A DNA stretch of 64,000 nucleotides from Chitinophaga lutea (GTDB lineage: Bacteria; Bacteroidota; Bacteroidia; Chitinophagales; Chitinophagaceae): NCBI RefSeq assembly GCF_003813775.1, contig NZ_RPDH01000001.1, positions 1,674,001-1,738,000 on the forward strand. The letters run 5' to 3'. Shown here in pieces: positions 53,100 through 62,875 of this stretch. Made by a program: the position numbers and the translations under genes. Position 1 is the first letter of the stretch, and every line of letters starts with the position of its first letter. The notes under the pieces are model-generated. The model worked only from the letters and a program-made list of their open reading frames with translations, was not told the origin of the DNA and made no database searches.

Positions 53100-54983
53100 T
53101 TATTTTTTAGTCAGGGTAAGTTGTTCGAGATAGGTTTGCCGCAACTTGCGGATGTCGCTGTTCCAGCGACTGAATTCACTTTTCAGCAGGCGGGTGTCTT
53201 TGATGGTGATTTCCTTCCGGTAGATCACCTGGTTGCCTTTCACTTCGTAACCGGCTTTAAACGCGTATTTGGGATGATCGATGGAAAGCGGTTCGGGCAA
53301 GGTCTTCACCCGGAAGCCTGCCGGGATGGCGAGCGACGTTTCCTGCAGCAGCTGCCGTTTGAAACTCAGCCAGAGATCGTGTACCCGGGTGGTGGTGTCG
53401 ATGTCCGCGTCGTCCATTTCTTTCCGGAAATCCAGGTCGATGTACATTTCATCGCCGAAGCTGTTCACCGCGTCTTTGTGCAGGAGGTCGTACCGGATGG
53501 TGAGGTCGGTGCTCCAGTTGTGGAGATCGGAGGTTTCCACGTTGGAGATGCCGTACAAGCGGTTGTCGTTGGTGAGATATTGTTGCAGGGCCTCCCCGAG
53601 ATTTTCCTTTTTGGTGGCATGCGCCTGCGTAAGCAGAAATTCCGTGCATTCGCCGGTGTACCGGTGACCGGTGGCGCCGGTGAGGTGGTTGCCCTCGATG
53701 CGGAGCGACCGTTTCTCTTCCTGGCGGTTCTGTTCGCAGGTGCGCGATGGAACGCGGGCAAGATTGTACTGGTCGCCATTCTCGATCAGCACCTGCCGGC
53801 CCTGGATGCGCTCGGCGTACTGGTCGAAGCCGATGTAGGTTTCGGTGGCATCGAGAAAATATTGTCTGCCCTGGAGGTAGACGGCGCAGATCATGTGATT
53901 GTCGACCGACAAAGTGGGCATGGAATAGTCGTACGCGATATGCCTGGTGCCGATCCAGCAAAGGCGCGCGTCGAAACCCAGCGATACGAGCATTTCCTTC
54001 AGCAGGTTAGCCATGCCTTTACAGTCGCCGTACTTCTTCTGCAGTACGTCCTGCGCCTTTGCCGGCCTGAACCCGGCGATGCCGTCTTCAAATGCGATGT
54101 AGCGGATGTTTTCCTGCACCCAGGTGTACACGGCTTTTACTTTGGCGAGGTCGTTTCCCGCATCTTTGGCCACCTGCAGGGCGGTGGTTTTCACCGCTTC
54201 CGGATCGTTGCCGATGTCTTTTACAAGTCTGCGGTACCAGTCATACAGATCCTGCACATTGCTGAAATAACCGATGCGCCCGTTTTCCGTTTCCGCATAG
54301 TGACTGCATACCACCAGGTGCGGGTACACATAAGAAGGGCCCGGCGCGAGCGGTTCCTTTTTAGCCGCTTTCTGGCCGGAGATGGTGTAGGTATAAATGT
54401 CGGCATTGTTCTTTTCGTCGAACGACTTGTTTTTCGTGATACCGGCACCTGCGAAGTTCATTTCTTTGATGTCGAGGTGCATCCAGCGCGGCACTACCAG
54501 CGTGATTTCCTTTTGCTCCACGAAAAAGTCTTCGTGGAAATAGATGGAGGTAAAGTAGCGGGGATCGAGCACCGTCTTTTCCAGTTCCACGCGGCTTTCC
54601 GTGCCTTTTTTCTCCAGATCGAGCATAAATCCGCACACACGGGCGTCTGAATAAAAGAAACCTTCAATCGAGTGGTATCCGTGCTGCGGGCGCAGCCCCT
54701 TCACGCGGTCGCCGTTCACGTAGGCTTTCACTTCGCCGATGCGGCTGTAATCGTCGTAAAATTCGGTGTAGGGAATGGTGCCCCGGAATTCGTTGCAGCG
54801 GTAGGTGGTGGAAAACAGCTGGTTGATCCATACGGGATTTTTGGCGTCGCCACGGGTGAATTCATAGCGCTCCTTCCGTTCTTTGATCACAATGTTTTTA
54901 TCGTCTGCCGCCGGGAAGGCATGCGCGGGCAGGAGATGGAGTAGTAAAATGCTGAAGTACAGACATTTACACAAAGTTCGCAT
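53100..54983 (-). CDS. DUF3857 / transglutaminase-like exported protein
   Basis: 627 residues starting with a signal peptide (MRTLCKCLYFSILLLHLLPAHA); ATG 55016 would add 11 residues. DUF3857-type N-terminal domain (about 35-230), then a transglutaminase core with an apparently intact triad: C321 (YGDCKGMANLLKEML), H363 (DNHMICAV) and D378 (FLDATE). A C-terminal beta domain (DUF2569/3858-like position) follows. Such proteins are widespread in Bacteroidota; substrate unknown. Forms a two-gene operon with 50862. The 76/77-bp repeats lie immediately upstream. Confidence 0.85.
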   Translation of the reverse strand: MRTLCKCLYFSILLLHLLPAHAFPAADDKNIVIKERKERYEFTRGDAKNPVWINQLFSTTYRCNEFRGTIPYTEFYDDYSRIGEVKAYVNGDRVKGLRPQHGYHSIEGFFYSDARVCGFMLDLEKKGTESRVELEKTVLDPRYFTSIYFHEDFFVEQKEITLVVPRWMHLDIKEMNFAGAGITKNKSFDEKNNADIYTYTISGQKAAKKEPLAPGPSYVYPHLVVCSHYAETENGRIGYFSNVQDLYDWYRRLVKDIGNDPEAVKTTALQVAKDAGNDLAKVKAVYTWVQENIRYIAFEDGIAGFRPAKAQDVLQKKYGDCKGMANLLKEMLVSLGFDARLCWIGTRHIAYDYSMPTLSVDNHMICAVYLQGRQYFLDATETYIGFDQYAERIQGRQVLIENGDQYNLARVPSRTCEQNRQEEKRSLRIEGNHLTGATGHRYTGECTEFLLTQAHATKKENLGEALQQYLTNDNRLYGISNVETSDLHNWSTDLTIRYDLLHKDAVNSFGDEMYIDLDFRKEMDDADIDTTTRVHDLWLSFKRQLLQETSLAIPAGFRVKTLPEPLSIDHPKYAFKAGYEVKGNQVIYRKEITIKDTRLLKSEFSRWNSDIRKLRQTYLEQLTLTKK

Positions 54984-55508
54984 AAAGGTATAGGTATAAG
55001 GGATATAAAAATACAAAATATTTTAATATATAAAATATCCCTTTATACCGAATGGAGGTTCCGGTGAGTGCAGATAGATCAATCACAGTATCCCATGGAA
55101 GGATTCAGAAAATATCCCTTTATACCGAATGGGGGTTCCGGCAAGTGCAGATAGATCAATCACAGTATCCATGAAAGGATTCAGAAAATATCCCTTTATA
55201 CCGAATGGAGGTTTCGGTGAGTGCAGATAGATCAATCACAGTATCCATGAAAGGATTCAGAAAATATCCCTTTATACCGAATGGGGGTTTCGGCAAGTAC
55301 AGATAAATCAACCACTGTATCCCATGAAAGGATTCAGAAAATATCCCTTTATACCGAATGGGGTTTCGGCAAGTGCAGATAAATCAACCACTGTATCCCA
55401 TGGAAGGGTTCAGAAAATATCCCATTATACCTCACGGAGCCTCAACCAATGCCACCGCTGCCCACATCAAATTCCAGCCGGCCCGCTCCGGAACATCCGC
55501 TAAGATTC
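54984..55508. other. intergenic interval with tandem repeats
   Basis: 525 bases between the DUF3857 gene start and the end of the radical SAM gene. Mostly occupied by the 76/77-bp repeat array, preceded by an AT-rich stretch. No coding sequence. Confidence 0.7.
55032..55438. repeat. 76/77-bp tandem repeats, five copies plus a partial sixth
   Basis: Units start at 55032, 55109, 55185, 55261, 55338 and 55414 with aaaatatccc(t/a)ttatacc, continue through a ttc(c/g)g-rich part and gtgcagata(g/a)atcaa, and end ggattcag. Spacing alternates 76 and 77, units differ by a few substitutions, and stops occur in every frame, so the array is non-coding. It lies upstream of the DUF3857 operon. Confidence 0.92.
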
Positions 55509-56585
55509 TCAGAACAGGCTCAGCTGGCTGTTAGGACGCTGGAACAGCGATGTGTTAAACTCGAACTTCTCCTGGTTCATACCGAGGCGTTTGGTCTGTA
55601 CCCGGAACTGCTGCCGGATGATATCCGCCAGGTTGCCGTCGCCACGCATGCGCCGGCCGAAATCGCTGTCGTTCACCTGGCCACCGTGCAGGCCTTCGAT
55701 CTGGTGCCATACTTTGTCGGCCCTGTCGGGGAAGTTTTTATACAGCCAGTCGTTGAAGATGATCTTCACCGCATCGTTGAGCCGCACCACCGTGTAGCCG
55801 GCATATTTCGCCCCGTTGTTGGACGCTTCCTCCAGCAAACGCGGCACTTCGAAATCATTGAGCCCCGGAATGAGCGGAGCCGTCATCACACCCACCGGGA
55901 TGCCGAGCTCAGACAGTTCGCGGATCACTTTGAGGCGCTGCGCGGCAGTGGCCGTACGCGGCTCCATCTTCTGCCGCAGCTCTTCCTGCAAAGTGGTGAG
56001 CGATACGAACACGCACACCAGGTTATGCTCCGCCATTTTCTGCAGGATGTATTTGTCCCGCAGCACCAGCGAGTTTTTGGTGATAATGCCCACCGGCTGC
56101 CGGTATTCCCAGGCTACTTCGAGCAACTGCCGCGTGAGCCAGTACTTCCGTTCCAGCGGCTGGTAACAATCGGTGTTACCCGACAGCGAGATCGGTTTGG
56201 GTACCCAGTTTTTATTGCTGAGGAACTTTTTCAGCAGCTCCGGTGCGTTGCGCTTCGCCACAATCTTCCGCTCGAAATCGAGACCGGCGCTGAAACCCCA
56301 GTACTGATGCGAATTGCGGGCATAACAATAAATACAGCCGTGCTCGCAGCCCTGGTAAGGGTTCATGGAATACCACATCCCCACATCGGGACTATCCACC
56401 TTATTCACGAGCGTTTTCGCATGCTCCTCGAATATCTGGGTAGGTACATCCGCCTGCCACCATTCATCGATGCCTTCCGCATGTTCCTGGGCATACTCCT
56501 GCTCCAGGAACCGGTTCTTGGGATTGACCTGTGCTCCCCGGCCTTTATAGTAAGGGTTCTCTGGTGTATCGAATGGAAGCGTCAT
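55509..56585 (-). CDS. PA0069-family radical SAM protein
   Basis: 358 residues. Radical SAM 4Fe-4S ligands in the order C-x3-C-x2-C: C80, C84, C87 (GCEHGCIYCYA), preceded by MNPYQ. Downstream ISLSGNTDCYQPLERKYWLTRQLLEVAWEYR and the GIITKNSLVLRDKY, VSLTTLQEELRQKMEPRTATAAQRL segments match the PA0069/SplB-like family (Rv2578c group). Reaction unknown; the family is often annotated as a spore-photoproduct-lyase relative. Stands alone between the repeat array and the MutS-like gene. Confidence 0.9.
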   Translation of the reverse strand: MTLPFDTPENPYYKGRGAQVNPKNRFLEQEYAQEHAEGIDEWWQADVPTQIFEEHAKTLVNKVDSPDVGMWYSMNPYQGCEHGCIYCYARNSHQYWGFSAGLDFERKIVAKRNAPELLKKFLSNKNWVPKPISLSGNTDCYQPLERKYWLTRQLLEVAWEYRQPVGIITKNSLVLRDKYILQKMAEHNLVCVFVSLTTLQEELRQKMEPRTATAAQRLKVIRELSELGIPVGVMTAPLIPGLNDFEVPRLLEEASNNGAKYAGYTVVRLNDAVKIIFNDWLYKNFPDRADKVWHQIEGLHGGQVNDSDFGRRMRGDGNLADIIRQQFRVQTKRLGMNQEKFEFNTSLFQRPNSQLSLF

Positions 56586-56736
56586 AACGCTAATAATTTT
56601 AGTAAAGTTATACTAATTATATTAGCAATCAAAATTGTTTTTGGGGATGCGTTACGGCTGTTTTTTATGCTGATGAAGTTGAATCCGTTTCTGTTTAAAG
56701 CGGAACCGTATGTACGCCGCCAGGGTTGAGAGGTAA

Positions 56737-58515
56737 CTAAATAATCTCCATCTGTTTCATCAGGAAGGTCGCATTCTTGTTCCGCGCTATGCCGGGCCGC
56801 ATGCGGTAATCGAAATGCAGTTGCCCGTTACTGAGACTGCTTTCGAAACAATAATTGCGTATCTGGTTGGGGTACTCGCCTTCCAGCGCACCCAGCTCCA
56901 AATCGTGCGTGGCGATCATGCCCGTACAGCGGAACCGGAGAAAATTGCGGATAAGCTCCCGGGAGCCGGTGAGTTTATCTTCGGAGTTAGTGCCTTTCAG
57001 GATTTCGTCGAGGATGATAAATACCTGCTGCCCGCTTTTCAGCACTTCGATGATGTGCTGCAGGCGCTGCAATTCAGCCTGGAAATAGGATGTATGCCGC
57101 GCGATGGAATCTTTGATGCGCATCGACGTCATGATGCGTACGGGATGGCAACTGAAACGGGTAGCGCATACCGGCGCGCCGGTCAATGCCAGCAGCCAGT
57201 TAACACCTACACTGCGGAGGAAGGTGCTTTTGCCGGACATGTTCGACCCCGTGATGATCAGAAACTGCTCCCGCTCGCCGATGCTGCCGTCGTTAACCAC
57301 ACATTCCGCCGCGGGAATGAGGGGGTGGCCGATGGCCGCGCCCGTCATGCCGGGTGTATCGCGGAGCTCTGGATACGTATAGGCGGGATGGTTATAGGCG
57401 AATGTAGCGAGACTGTTAACGGTTTCCATCTGCGCTATCACTTCCAGCCAGTCCCACACGTCTTTTTTATGCCGCGCCTTCCATTTTTCGAGCGACAACA
57501 TACAATGCAGGTCATACAGGATGAATGAGTTGAGCACCAGCCCCACCAGCAGGTTCAGCCGCTGGTCGAGCACGTTACTGATACGGGCCAGTTTTTTCAG
57601 ATCCCTGTCTGCCTCCGCAGCCTTGGCCTGCCGGGCTTCCAGCCATGCCGCGCCTTTCCAGTCGCCCTGCCGGATGAGGTGGAGCAGCGCCGCGAATTTG
57701 TGCAGCAGTTTTTCTTTGTTCGATAACAGGATATGCTGCGCGTTCACTCTTTTTACATTGCCCAGCAGTACGCCCCAGTTGACAAACAGCAACAGCATCA
57801 TGGGGATGTAATTCCCGCTGATCGCGTAATACACCAGTGCCGCGATGACAAACGCGGGCAATACCCACACGGCCACGGCCAGCGCGCGGCGGTGCAGGAA
57901 GTCCATCGGCGCGTCCAGCCAGAGCCCGAGTTCTTTGACGTCTTTCGGTCCTTCTTTGGACAGCTGCGCATGCGCGGCGTAGTTCTGCCTGAATTCGATC
58001 TGTCCGCCGAGCGTTCGCACGGCCGCCTGCATATCACGGATGGCTGCCGTGTCCTGCATCGGTTCCATCAGCGATTTAGCGAGGTGCTGTTTGCCGGAGC
58101 GCGTACCGGTACGGTTCAGATACTGGAATAAAGACGACGGCCCGAACACATCGAGGTCGCCGGAAAAATCGTGCTGGTCGTTGATAAACTCCTCACCGTT
58201 CTCGAATTCCGATACATGCTCCGTCACCACTTTCAACTCCCGCTCATTGAGCGTGAGCATCGCTTCCAGCCATGCCTGCTCATCTTTGGCCCGCTGGTAA
58301 TACACGAGCGACACCACGAAGCCCGCTACGCCCGCGGCTGCCAGCAGCAGCCATACGCCGGCGAATGAACTGGAAAAATACTGGTAGCCGAAATACAGGA
58401 TAACGATGAAACAGGCCAAACGCGCCATACTGAGGCTTTTCAGACGGGCGGCGGTTTGCGCCAGACGGGTTTTGAAGTCGCCGATGCGTTGCTGGTAAAT
58501 GGTTGCGGGTTGCAT
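56737..58515 (-). CDS. membrane-anchored MutS-family ATPase
   Basis: 592 residues from MQPATIYQQR; ATG 58563 would add 16. Two hydrophobic segments near residues 33-48 and 52-72, two more near 212-230 and 237-252. Then MutS core/clamp-like helices and a C-terminal MutS ATPase with Walker A GSNMSGKST (423-431), Walker B FIILDE (499-504) and KGTNSEDK. The mismatch-recognition domain (FxE) of MutS and the Smr domain of MutS2 are absent. A Bacteroidota MutS relative of unknown role, unlikely to be classical mismatch repair. Confidence 0.88.
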   Translation of the reverse strand: MQPATIYQQRIGDFKTRLAQTAARLKSLSMARLACFIVILYFGYQYFSSSFAGVWLLLAAAGVAGFVVSLVYYQRAKDEQAWLEAMLTLNERELKVVTEHVSEFENGEEFINDQHDFSGDLDVFGPSSLFQYLNRTGTRSGKQHLAKSLMEPMQDTAAIRDMQAAVRTLGGQIEFRQNYAAHAQLSKEGPKDVKELGLWLDAPMDFLHRRALAVAVWVLPAFVIAALVYYAISGNYIPMMLLLFVNWGVLLGNVKRVNAQHILLSNKEKLLHKFAALLHLIRQGDWKGAAWLEARQAKAAEADRDLKKLARISNVLDQRLNLLVGLVLNSFILYDLHCMLSLEKWKARHKKDVWDWLEVIAQMETVNSLATFAYNHPAYTYPELRDTPGMTGAAIGHPLIPAAECVVNDGSIGEREQFLIITGSNMSGKSTFLRSVGVNWLLALTGAPVCATRFSCHPVRIMTSMRIKDSIARHTSYFQAELQRLQHIIEVLKSGQQVFIILDEILKGTNSEDKLTGSRELIRNFLRFRCTGMIATHDLELGALEGEYPNQIRNYCFESSLSNGQLHFDYRMRPGIARNKNATFLMKQMEII

Positions 58516-58593
58516 ACCGGCAAGATAAGGGAAAAATGAAGGTAATAAAAGCCGGCGCTGCACGGGTCAGCTGCAGCGCCGGCCATGATAATT

Positions 58594-61500
58594 TTACATG
58601 TTCCTGCGGTACTGTCCGCCTACTTCGTACAGCGCATGGGTGATCTGCCCGAGCGAGCAGTACTTCACCGTTTCCATCAGTTCCGCGAACAGGTTGCCGT
58701 TTTGTACGGCCACCGCCTGCAATTGTTTCAGTTTGGCAGTGCTGAGATCCGCGTGCCTTTCCTGGAACGCGGCGAGGGCGTTGATCTGGAATTCTTTTTC
58801 TTCCTGGGTGGAACGAATTACTTCCGCGGGAATAATGGTGGGTGAACCATTTTTGTTCAGGAAAGTATTCACGCCGATGATCGGGAATTCGCCGGAATGT
58901 TTGAGCGATTCGTAATACAGGCTTTCTTCCTGGATCTTGTTCCGCTGGTACATCCTTTCCATGGCGCCCAGCACGCCGCCGCGTTCGGTAATGCGGTTGA
59001 ACTCCGCCAGCACGGCCTCTTCCACCAGGTCCGTCAGTTCTTCGATGAAGAAGCTGCCCTGGTTGGGGTTTTCGTTTTTGGCGGTGCCCAGTTCGCGGTT
59101 GATGATGAGCTGGATGGCCATGGCGCGGCGCACGCTTTCTTCGGTGGGCGTGGTGATGGCCTCGTCGTAGGCGTTGGTGTGCAGCGAATTGCAGTTGTCG
59201 TAAATCGCATACAGCGCCTGCAGCGTGGTGCGGATATCGTTGAAGTCGATTTCCTGCGCATGCAGGCTGCGCCCGGACGTCTGGATATGATATTTCAGTT
59301 TCTGCGAACGGTCGTTCCCCTTGTATTTGTTGCGGATGGCCTTGGCCCAGATGCGGCGGGCCACACGGCCGATCACGGCATATTCGGGGTCCATGCCGTT
59401 GCTGAAGAAAAACGACAGGTTGGGCGCGAAGTCGTCGATGTGCATGCCCCGGCTGAGGTAATACTCCACGTACGTAAACCCGTTGGCCAGCGTAAAGGCC
59501 AGCTGGGTGATGGGATTGGCGCCGGCTTCGGCGATGTGATAACCGGAAATGCTCACGGAATAAAAATTCCTCACTTTCTCCGTGATAAAATATTCCTGCA
59601 CATCGCCCATCAGTTTCAGCGCAAATTCCGTGGAGAAGATGCAGGTGTTCTGCGCCTGGTCTTCTTTCAGGATATCGGCCTGCACCGTACCGCGCACGGT
59701 ACTGAGGGCATGAGCTTTGATTTTGTTGTATACCTCCGGCTCCAGCACGTCGCTGCCGGAAATGCCCAGCAGCTCCAGGCCGAGGCCGCTGTTGCCGTGA
59801 GGAAGGCTGCCATTATAGTGGGGCAGCGGGTGGTTGGAAAACTTCTTTTCGATCGTTTTTTTCACCTGCTCCGAGAGCCCATGTCTGGCGATATACTTTT
59901 CACATTCCTGGTCGATGGCGGCGTTCATGAAAAACGCCAGCAGAATGGGCGCGGGGCCGTTGATGGTCATCGACACGGAGGTTTTCGGATCACAGAGATC
60001 AAACCCGCTGTAGAGTTTTTTGGCATCGTCTACCGTGGCGATGCTCACCCCGGAGTTGCCGATCTTGCCGTAAATATCCGGGCGGTACGCAGGGTCTTCA
60101 CCGTACAGCGTTACGCTGTCGAACGCGGTGGACAGGCGCTTGGCCGGCTGGTCGACGGACACATAGTGAAACCGTTTGTTGGTACGCTCGGGCCCGCCTT
60201 CCCCGGCAAACATACGGGTAGGGTCCTCGCCTTCCCTTTTCAGCGGGAACACGCCGGCGGCGTAGGGGAATTCTCCTGGCAGGTTTTCCGTCAGCTGCCA
60301 GCGGAGGATATCGCCCCAGTCTTTGTACTGCGGCAGGCTCACCTTCCGGATGCGGGAATGGGAAAGACTTTCAGACACCAGCGGCAGTTTGATCTCTTTA
60401 TCCCTTACGTGGAACGCATAGTGGTCCGCTTTGTATTTTTCCTGCAGGGCGGGCCATGCGGTGATGAGTTGTTTACAATCCGGATGCAGCTGCGATTGCA
60501 CGTGCGTGCTGATCTCCTGCAGTTCTCCGGCGTGTTTCAGTCCCGGTGTTTTCAGCACCCCTTCCAGCTGGTACCACTGTGTGGCGAGGGCGCATTGTTC
60601 GTTCACCCAGGCGCCGTATTCCCCGATGGAGCTGACGATCTCCGCCAGGTAGCGCACGCGGGCGGGCGGGATGATCTGCGATTTGGTGGAGGTGGCCTGC
60701 ACGGGTTTGTCCGGGCGGTCTTCCCCGAAATGCACATCCGTTTTTTCCACGATGCGGTGCATGATGCGGCCGAAGAGCTGGTTCACCCCGGGGTCATTGA
60801 ACTGCGAGGCGATGGTGCCCACTACCGGCAGTTCATCGTCTTTCGCTTCCCAGAGGCCGTTGTTGCGTTTATATTGTTTGCGCACGTCGTGCAGGGCATC
60901 GAGCGCGCCGGCTTTGTCGAATTTGTTGATGGCGATCACGTCTGCATAATCGAGCATGTTGATCTTTTCCAGCTGCGAAGCCGCGCCGTATTCCGGCGTC
61001 ATTACGTAGAGCGACACGTCGCAATAATCCACGATCGCCGTATCGCTCTGCCCGATGCCGGACGTTTCGAGGATGATGAAATCGAAACCCGCCGCCTTGC
61101 AGATGTCGATCGCTTCCTGGATGTGCAGGCTGATGGCCTTGTCGCTTTCGCGGGTGGCCAGCGAGCGCATGTAAGCGCGGGGGTGGTGGATGCTATTCAT
61201 CCGGATGCGGTCGCCGAGCAGGGCGCCGCCGGTTTTTTTCTTGGAGGGATCCACGGAGATCACCGCAACGGTGCGGTTGCCGTATTCGTGCAGGAAGCGC
61301 CGCACCAGCTCGTCCGTCACACTGCTTTTGCCGGCGCCACCGGTGCCGGTGATGCCGAGCACGGGTGTTTTGCGGGCGGCCAGCTTTTGCAGGCTTTCCA
61401 GCTGCCCGTTCATGGCGAAGTTTTCGGCGTAGGTGATCGCCTTGGCTATTTCAGGGGCGTCGTTGCGCTGCAGTTTATCGCTGCTCAGCGCCCATTCGCC

Positions 61501-61938
61501 CTGTTTTACGGTCTCAAAATCACATTGGCGGATAACATCCTCGATCATACCGCCGAGCCCGAATTTACGGCCGTCGTCCGGGGAATAGATGCGGGTAATG
61601 CCATATGCATGCAATTCTTCTATTTCGGAAGGCAGGATGGTGCCGCCCCCGCCGCCGAAGATGCGGATGTGGCCACAGCCCTTTTCCTTCAGCAGGTCGT
61701 ACATGTATTTGAAAAACTCGATGTGCCCGCCCTGGTAGGAGGTCACGGCGATGCCCTGCGCATCTTCCTGGATGGCGCAATCCACTATTTCCGCGGCGGA
61801 ACGGTTGTGGCCGAGGTGTATCACTTCCGCTCCCGTGCTTTGCATAATCCTGCGCATGATGTTGATGGCAGCATCGTGCCCGTCAAATAATGCGGCTGCC
61901 GTAACGATACGGACCTTGTGTTGTGGTGTATATGACAT
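58594..61938 (-). CDS. icmF: fused isobutyryl-CoA mutase
   Basis: Adenosylcobalamin-dependent mutase interconverting isobutyryl-CoA and n-butyryl-CoA, with built-in G-protein chaperone. 1114 residues in the IcmF order. B12-binding domain (1-150) with DGHDAA (19-24, His21 as Co ligand) and GGGGGTI; the A in place of G is normal for IcmF. MeaB/ArgK-type GTPase (190-410) with GTGGAGKSS (198-206), ETSGIGQSD (291-299), NKFDKAG (338-344). Large mutase barrel (about 570-1114), including [21 protein letters not shown] and [13 protein letters not shown]. Transcribed alone. Confidence 0.94.
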   Translation of the reverse strand: MSYTPQHKVRIVTAAALFDGHDAAINIMRRIMQSTGAEVIHLGHNRSAAEIVDCAIQEDAQGIAVTSYQGGHIEFFKYMYDLLKEKGCGHIRIFGGGGGTILPSEIEELHAYGITRIYSPDDGRKFGLGGMIEDVIRQCDFETVKQGEWALSSDKLQRNDAPEIAKAITYAENFAMNGQLESLQKLAARKTPVLGITGTGGAGKSSVTDELVRRFLHEYGNRTVAVISVDPSKKKTGGALLGDRIRMNSIHHPRAYMRSLATRESDKAISLHIQEAIDICKAAGFDFIILETSGIGQSDTAIVDYCDVSLYVMTPEYGAASQLEKINMLDYADVIAINKFDKAGALDALHDVRKQYKRNNGLWEAKDDELPVVGTIASQFNDPGVNQLFGRIMHRIVEKTDVHFGEDRPDKPVQATSTKSQIIPPARVRYLAEIVSSIGEYGAWVNEQCALATQWYQLEGVLKTPGLKHAGELQEISTHVQSQLHPDCKQLITAWPALQEKYKADHYAFHVRDKEIKLPLVSESLSHSRIRKVSLPQYKDWGDILRWQLTENLPGEFPYAAGVFPLKREGEDPTRMFAGEGGPERTNKRFHYVSVDQPAKRLSTAFDSVTLYGEDPAYRPDIYGKIGNSGVSIATVDDAKKLYSGFDLCDPKTSVSMTINGPAPILLAFFMNAAIDQECEKYIARHGLSEQVKKTIEKKFSNHPLPHYNGSLPHGNSGLGLELLGISGSDVLEPEVYNKIKAHALSTVRGTVQADILKEDQAQNTCIFSTEFALKLMGDVQEYFITEKVRNFYSVSISGYHIAEAGANPITQLAFTLANGFTYVEYYLSRGMHIDDFAPNLSFFFSNGMDPEYAVIGRVARRIWAKAIRNKYKGNDRSQKLKYHIQTSGRSLHAQEIDFNDIRTTLQALYAIYDNCNSLHTNAYDEAITTPTEESVRRAMAIQLIINRELGTAKNENPNQGSFFIEELTDLVEEAVLAEFNRITERGGVLGAMERMYQRNKIQEESLYYESLKHSGEFPIIGVNTFLNKNGSPTIIPAEVIRSTQEEKEFQINALAAFQERHADLSTAKLKQLQAVAVQNGNLFAELMETVKYCSLGQITHALYEVGGQYRRNM

Positions 61939-62191
61939 AAGGCATGCAATTTACGAAAATAGCGGTGGCAGCACGTTCCGGCGGAGAATTAGTATGGATT
62001 GAAACAGACGGATATTTCCTTTGAAATTCTTCAACGATCTTTCCGCCCCGGTAAAAAACCTATAATAAACCCGGCGTTACCGCCCCATGCGGCATACCTG
62101 CTTGCGCGGCTATCCCACAAAGTTCCGGGTTTTCGGGGAGATGCCTGCGGCAGGGTGAAATGGAACCGGCAAGCCCACCCCGGCCAGGGCG

Positions 62192-62233
62192 AAAAATGTG
62201 CATGAGTGCAGAAAAAATGTGCATGAGTGCAGA
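62192..62233. repeat. 21-bp tandem direct repeat
   Basis: Two copies of aaaaatgtgcatgagtgcag at period 21. A more diverged copy may follow at about 62312-62335 (aaaaatttgatctgagtgga). Confidence 0.8.
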
Positions 62234-62343
62234 ATCCGGGCAAAAATCGCCCCGGGTTCGTCATGTTATCCCGAAGGCCCGCTCCCGGCCGGAAATTGTA
62301 CGCGAATGGACAAAAATTTGATCTGAGTGGAGATTCTGAGGGC

Positions 62344-62450
62344 AAAAGACGAAGCTACAACGAACCTACACTAGGGGAATAACGAACCTACGCCCCAAAG
62401 GGAAGGTTCGTTGTAGGTTCGTTGTAGCTTCGTTGTAGGTTCGTCTTTTA
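62344..62450. repeat. inverted repeat built from 11-nt units
   Basis: The right arm has g(g/c)ttcgttgta three times in tandem (62405-62437) and a fourth partial copy ending ggttcgtctttta. The left arm carries the complement (aaaagacgaagctacaacg, aacctac, aacgaacctac; 62344-62391). The arms can pair over 20 or more bases in several registers. Flanking T- and A-runs would suit a bidirectional terminator. Confidence 0.82.
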
Positions 62451-62875
62451 TGGTGGCTGCCCCTACCCGGACCGTCCCGAAACGGAAAATGGGGCGGCCG
62501 GAAAAAGTCCCGACCCACCCCATTTTCTCAAAAGGTGATCTATCTAGTTGAGAGTCATAACGTGGAATTGATAAAATGCGATACGAAAAATATGAAAGGC
62601 CATCGCTGGCTGAAGTGCGTCAGTATTGGGTTTTCCCGGTTTTTAAATGCTTTTACTGATCGATTTAGAATTGGTCTCTCTGGCTACTGAAAATATACGG
62701 AAATGTGCTAGTGTGTATATTCTACACAATCTTAATTAAAATTTTGTTAAAAAACAATTTTTGCCCCGTACTGGCTGAAAATATACTCCCACTCCGCCAC
62801 ATGCTGGCATGGCGAAACATTATTCCGAAAGGGATTAAGCGGGAAATTAAATTTTAGCGGAAGGTTAAAATAATA

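Larger units (their letters stand above)
61939..62875. other. 937-base gene-free interval with several repeats
   Basis: No convincing gene. Contains a 21-bp direct repeat (62192-62233) and a large hairpin of 11-nt repeats (62344-62450). The part from 62470 to 62870 is AT-rich with no recognised feature. Confidence 0.65.

Noticed and set aside
55032..55438. The tandem array considered as a CRISPR
   Set aside because: Units are contiguous 76/77-bp repeats without unique spacers, and no cas genes are present.
58897..61890. Plus-strand 997-codon frame opposite icmF
   Set aside because: A very long shadow frame caused by codon bias; icmF is certain from its B12, GTPase and mutase motifs.
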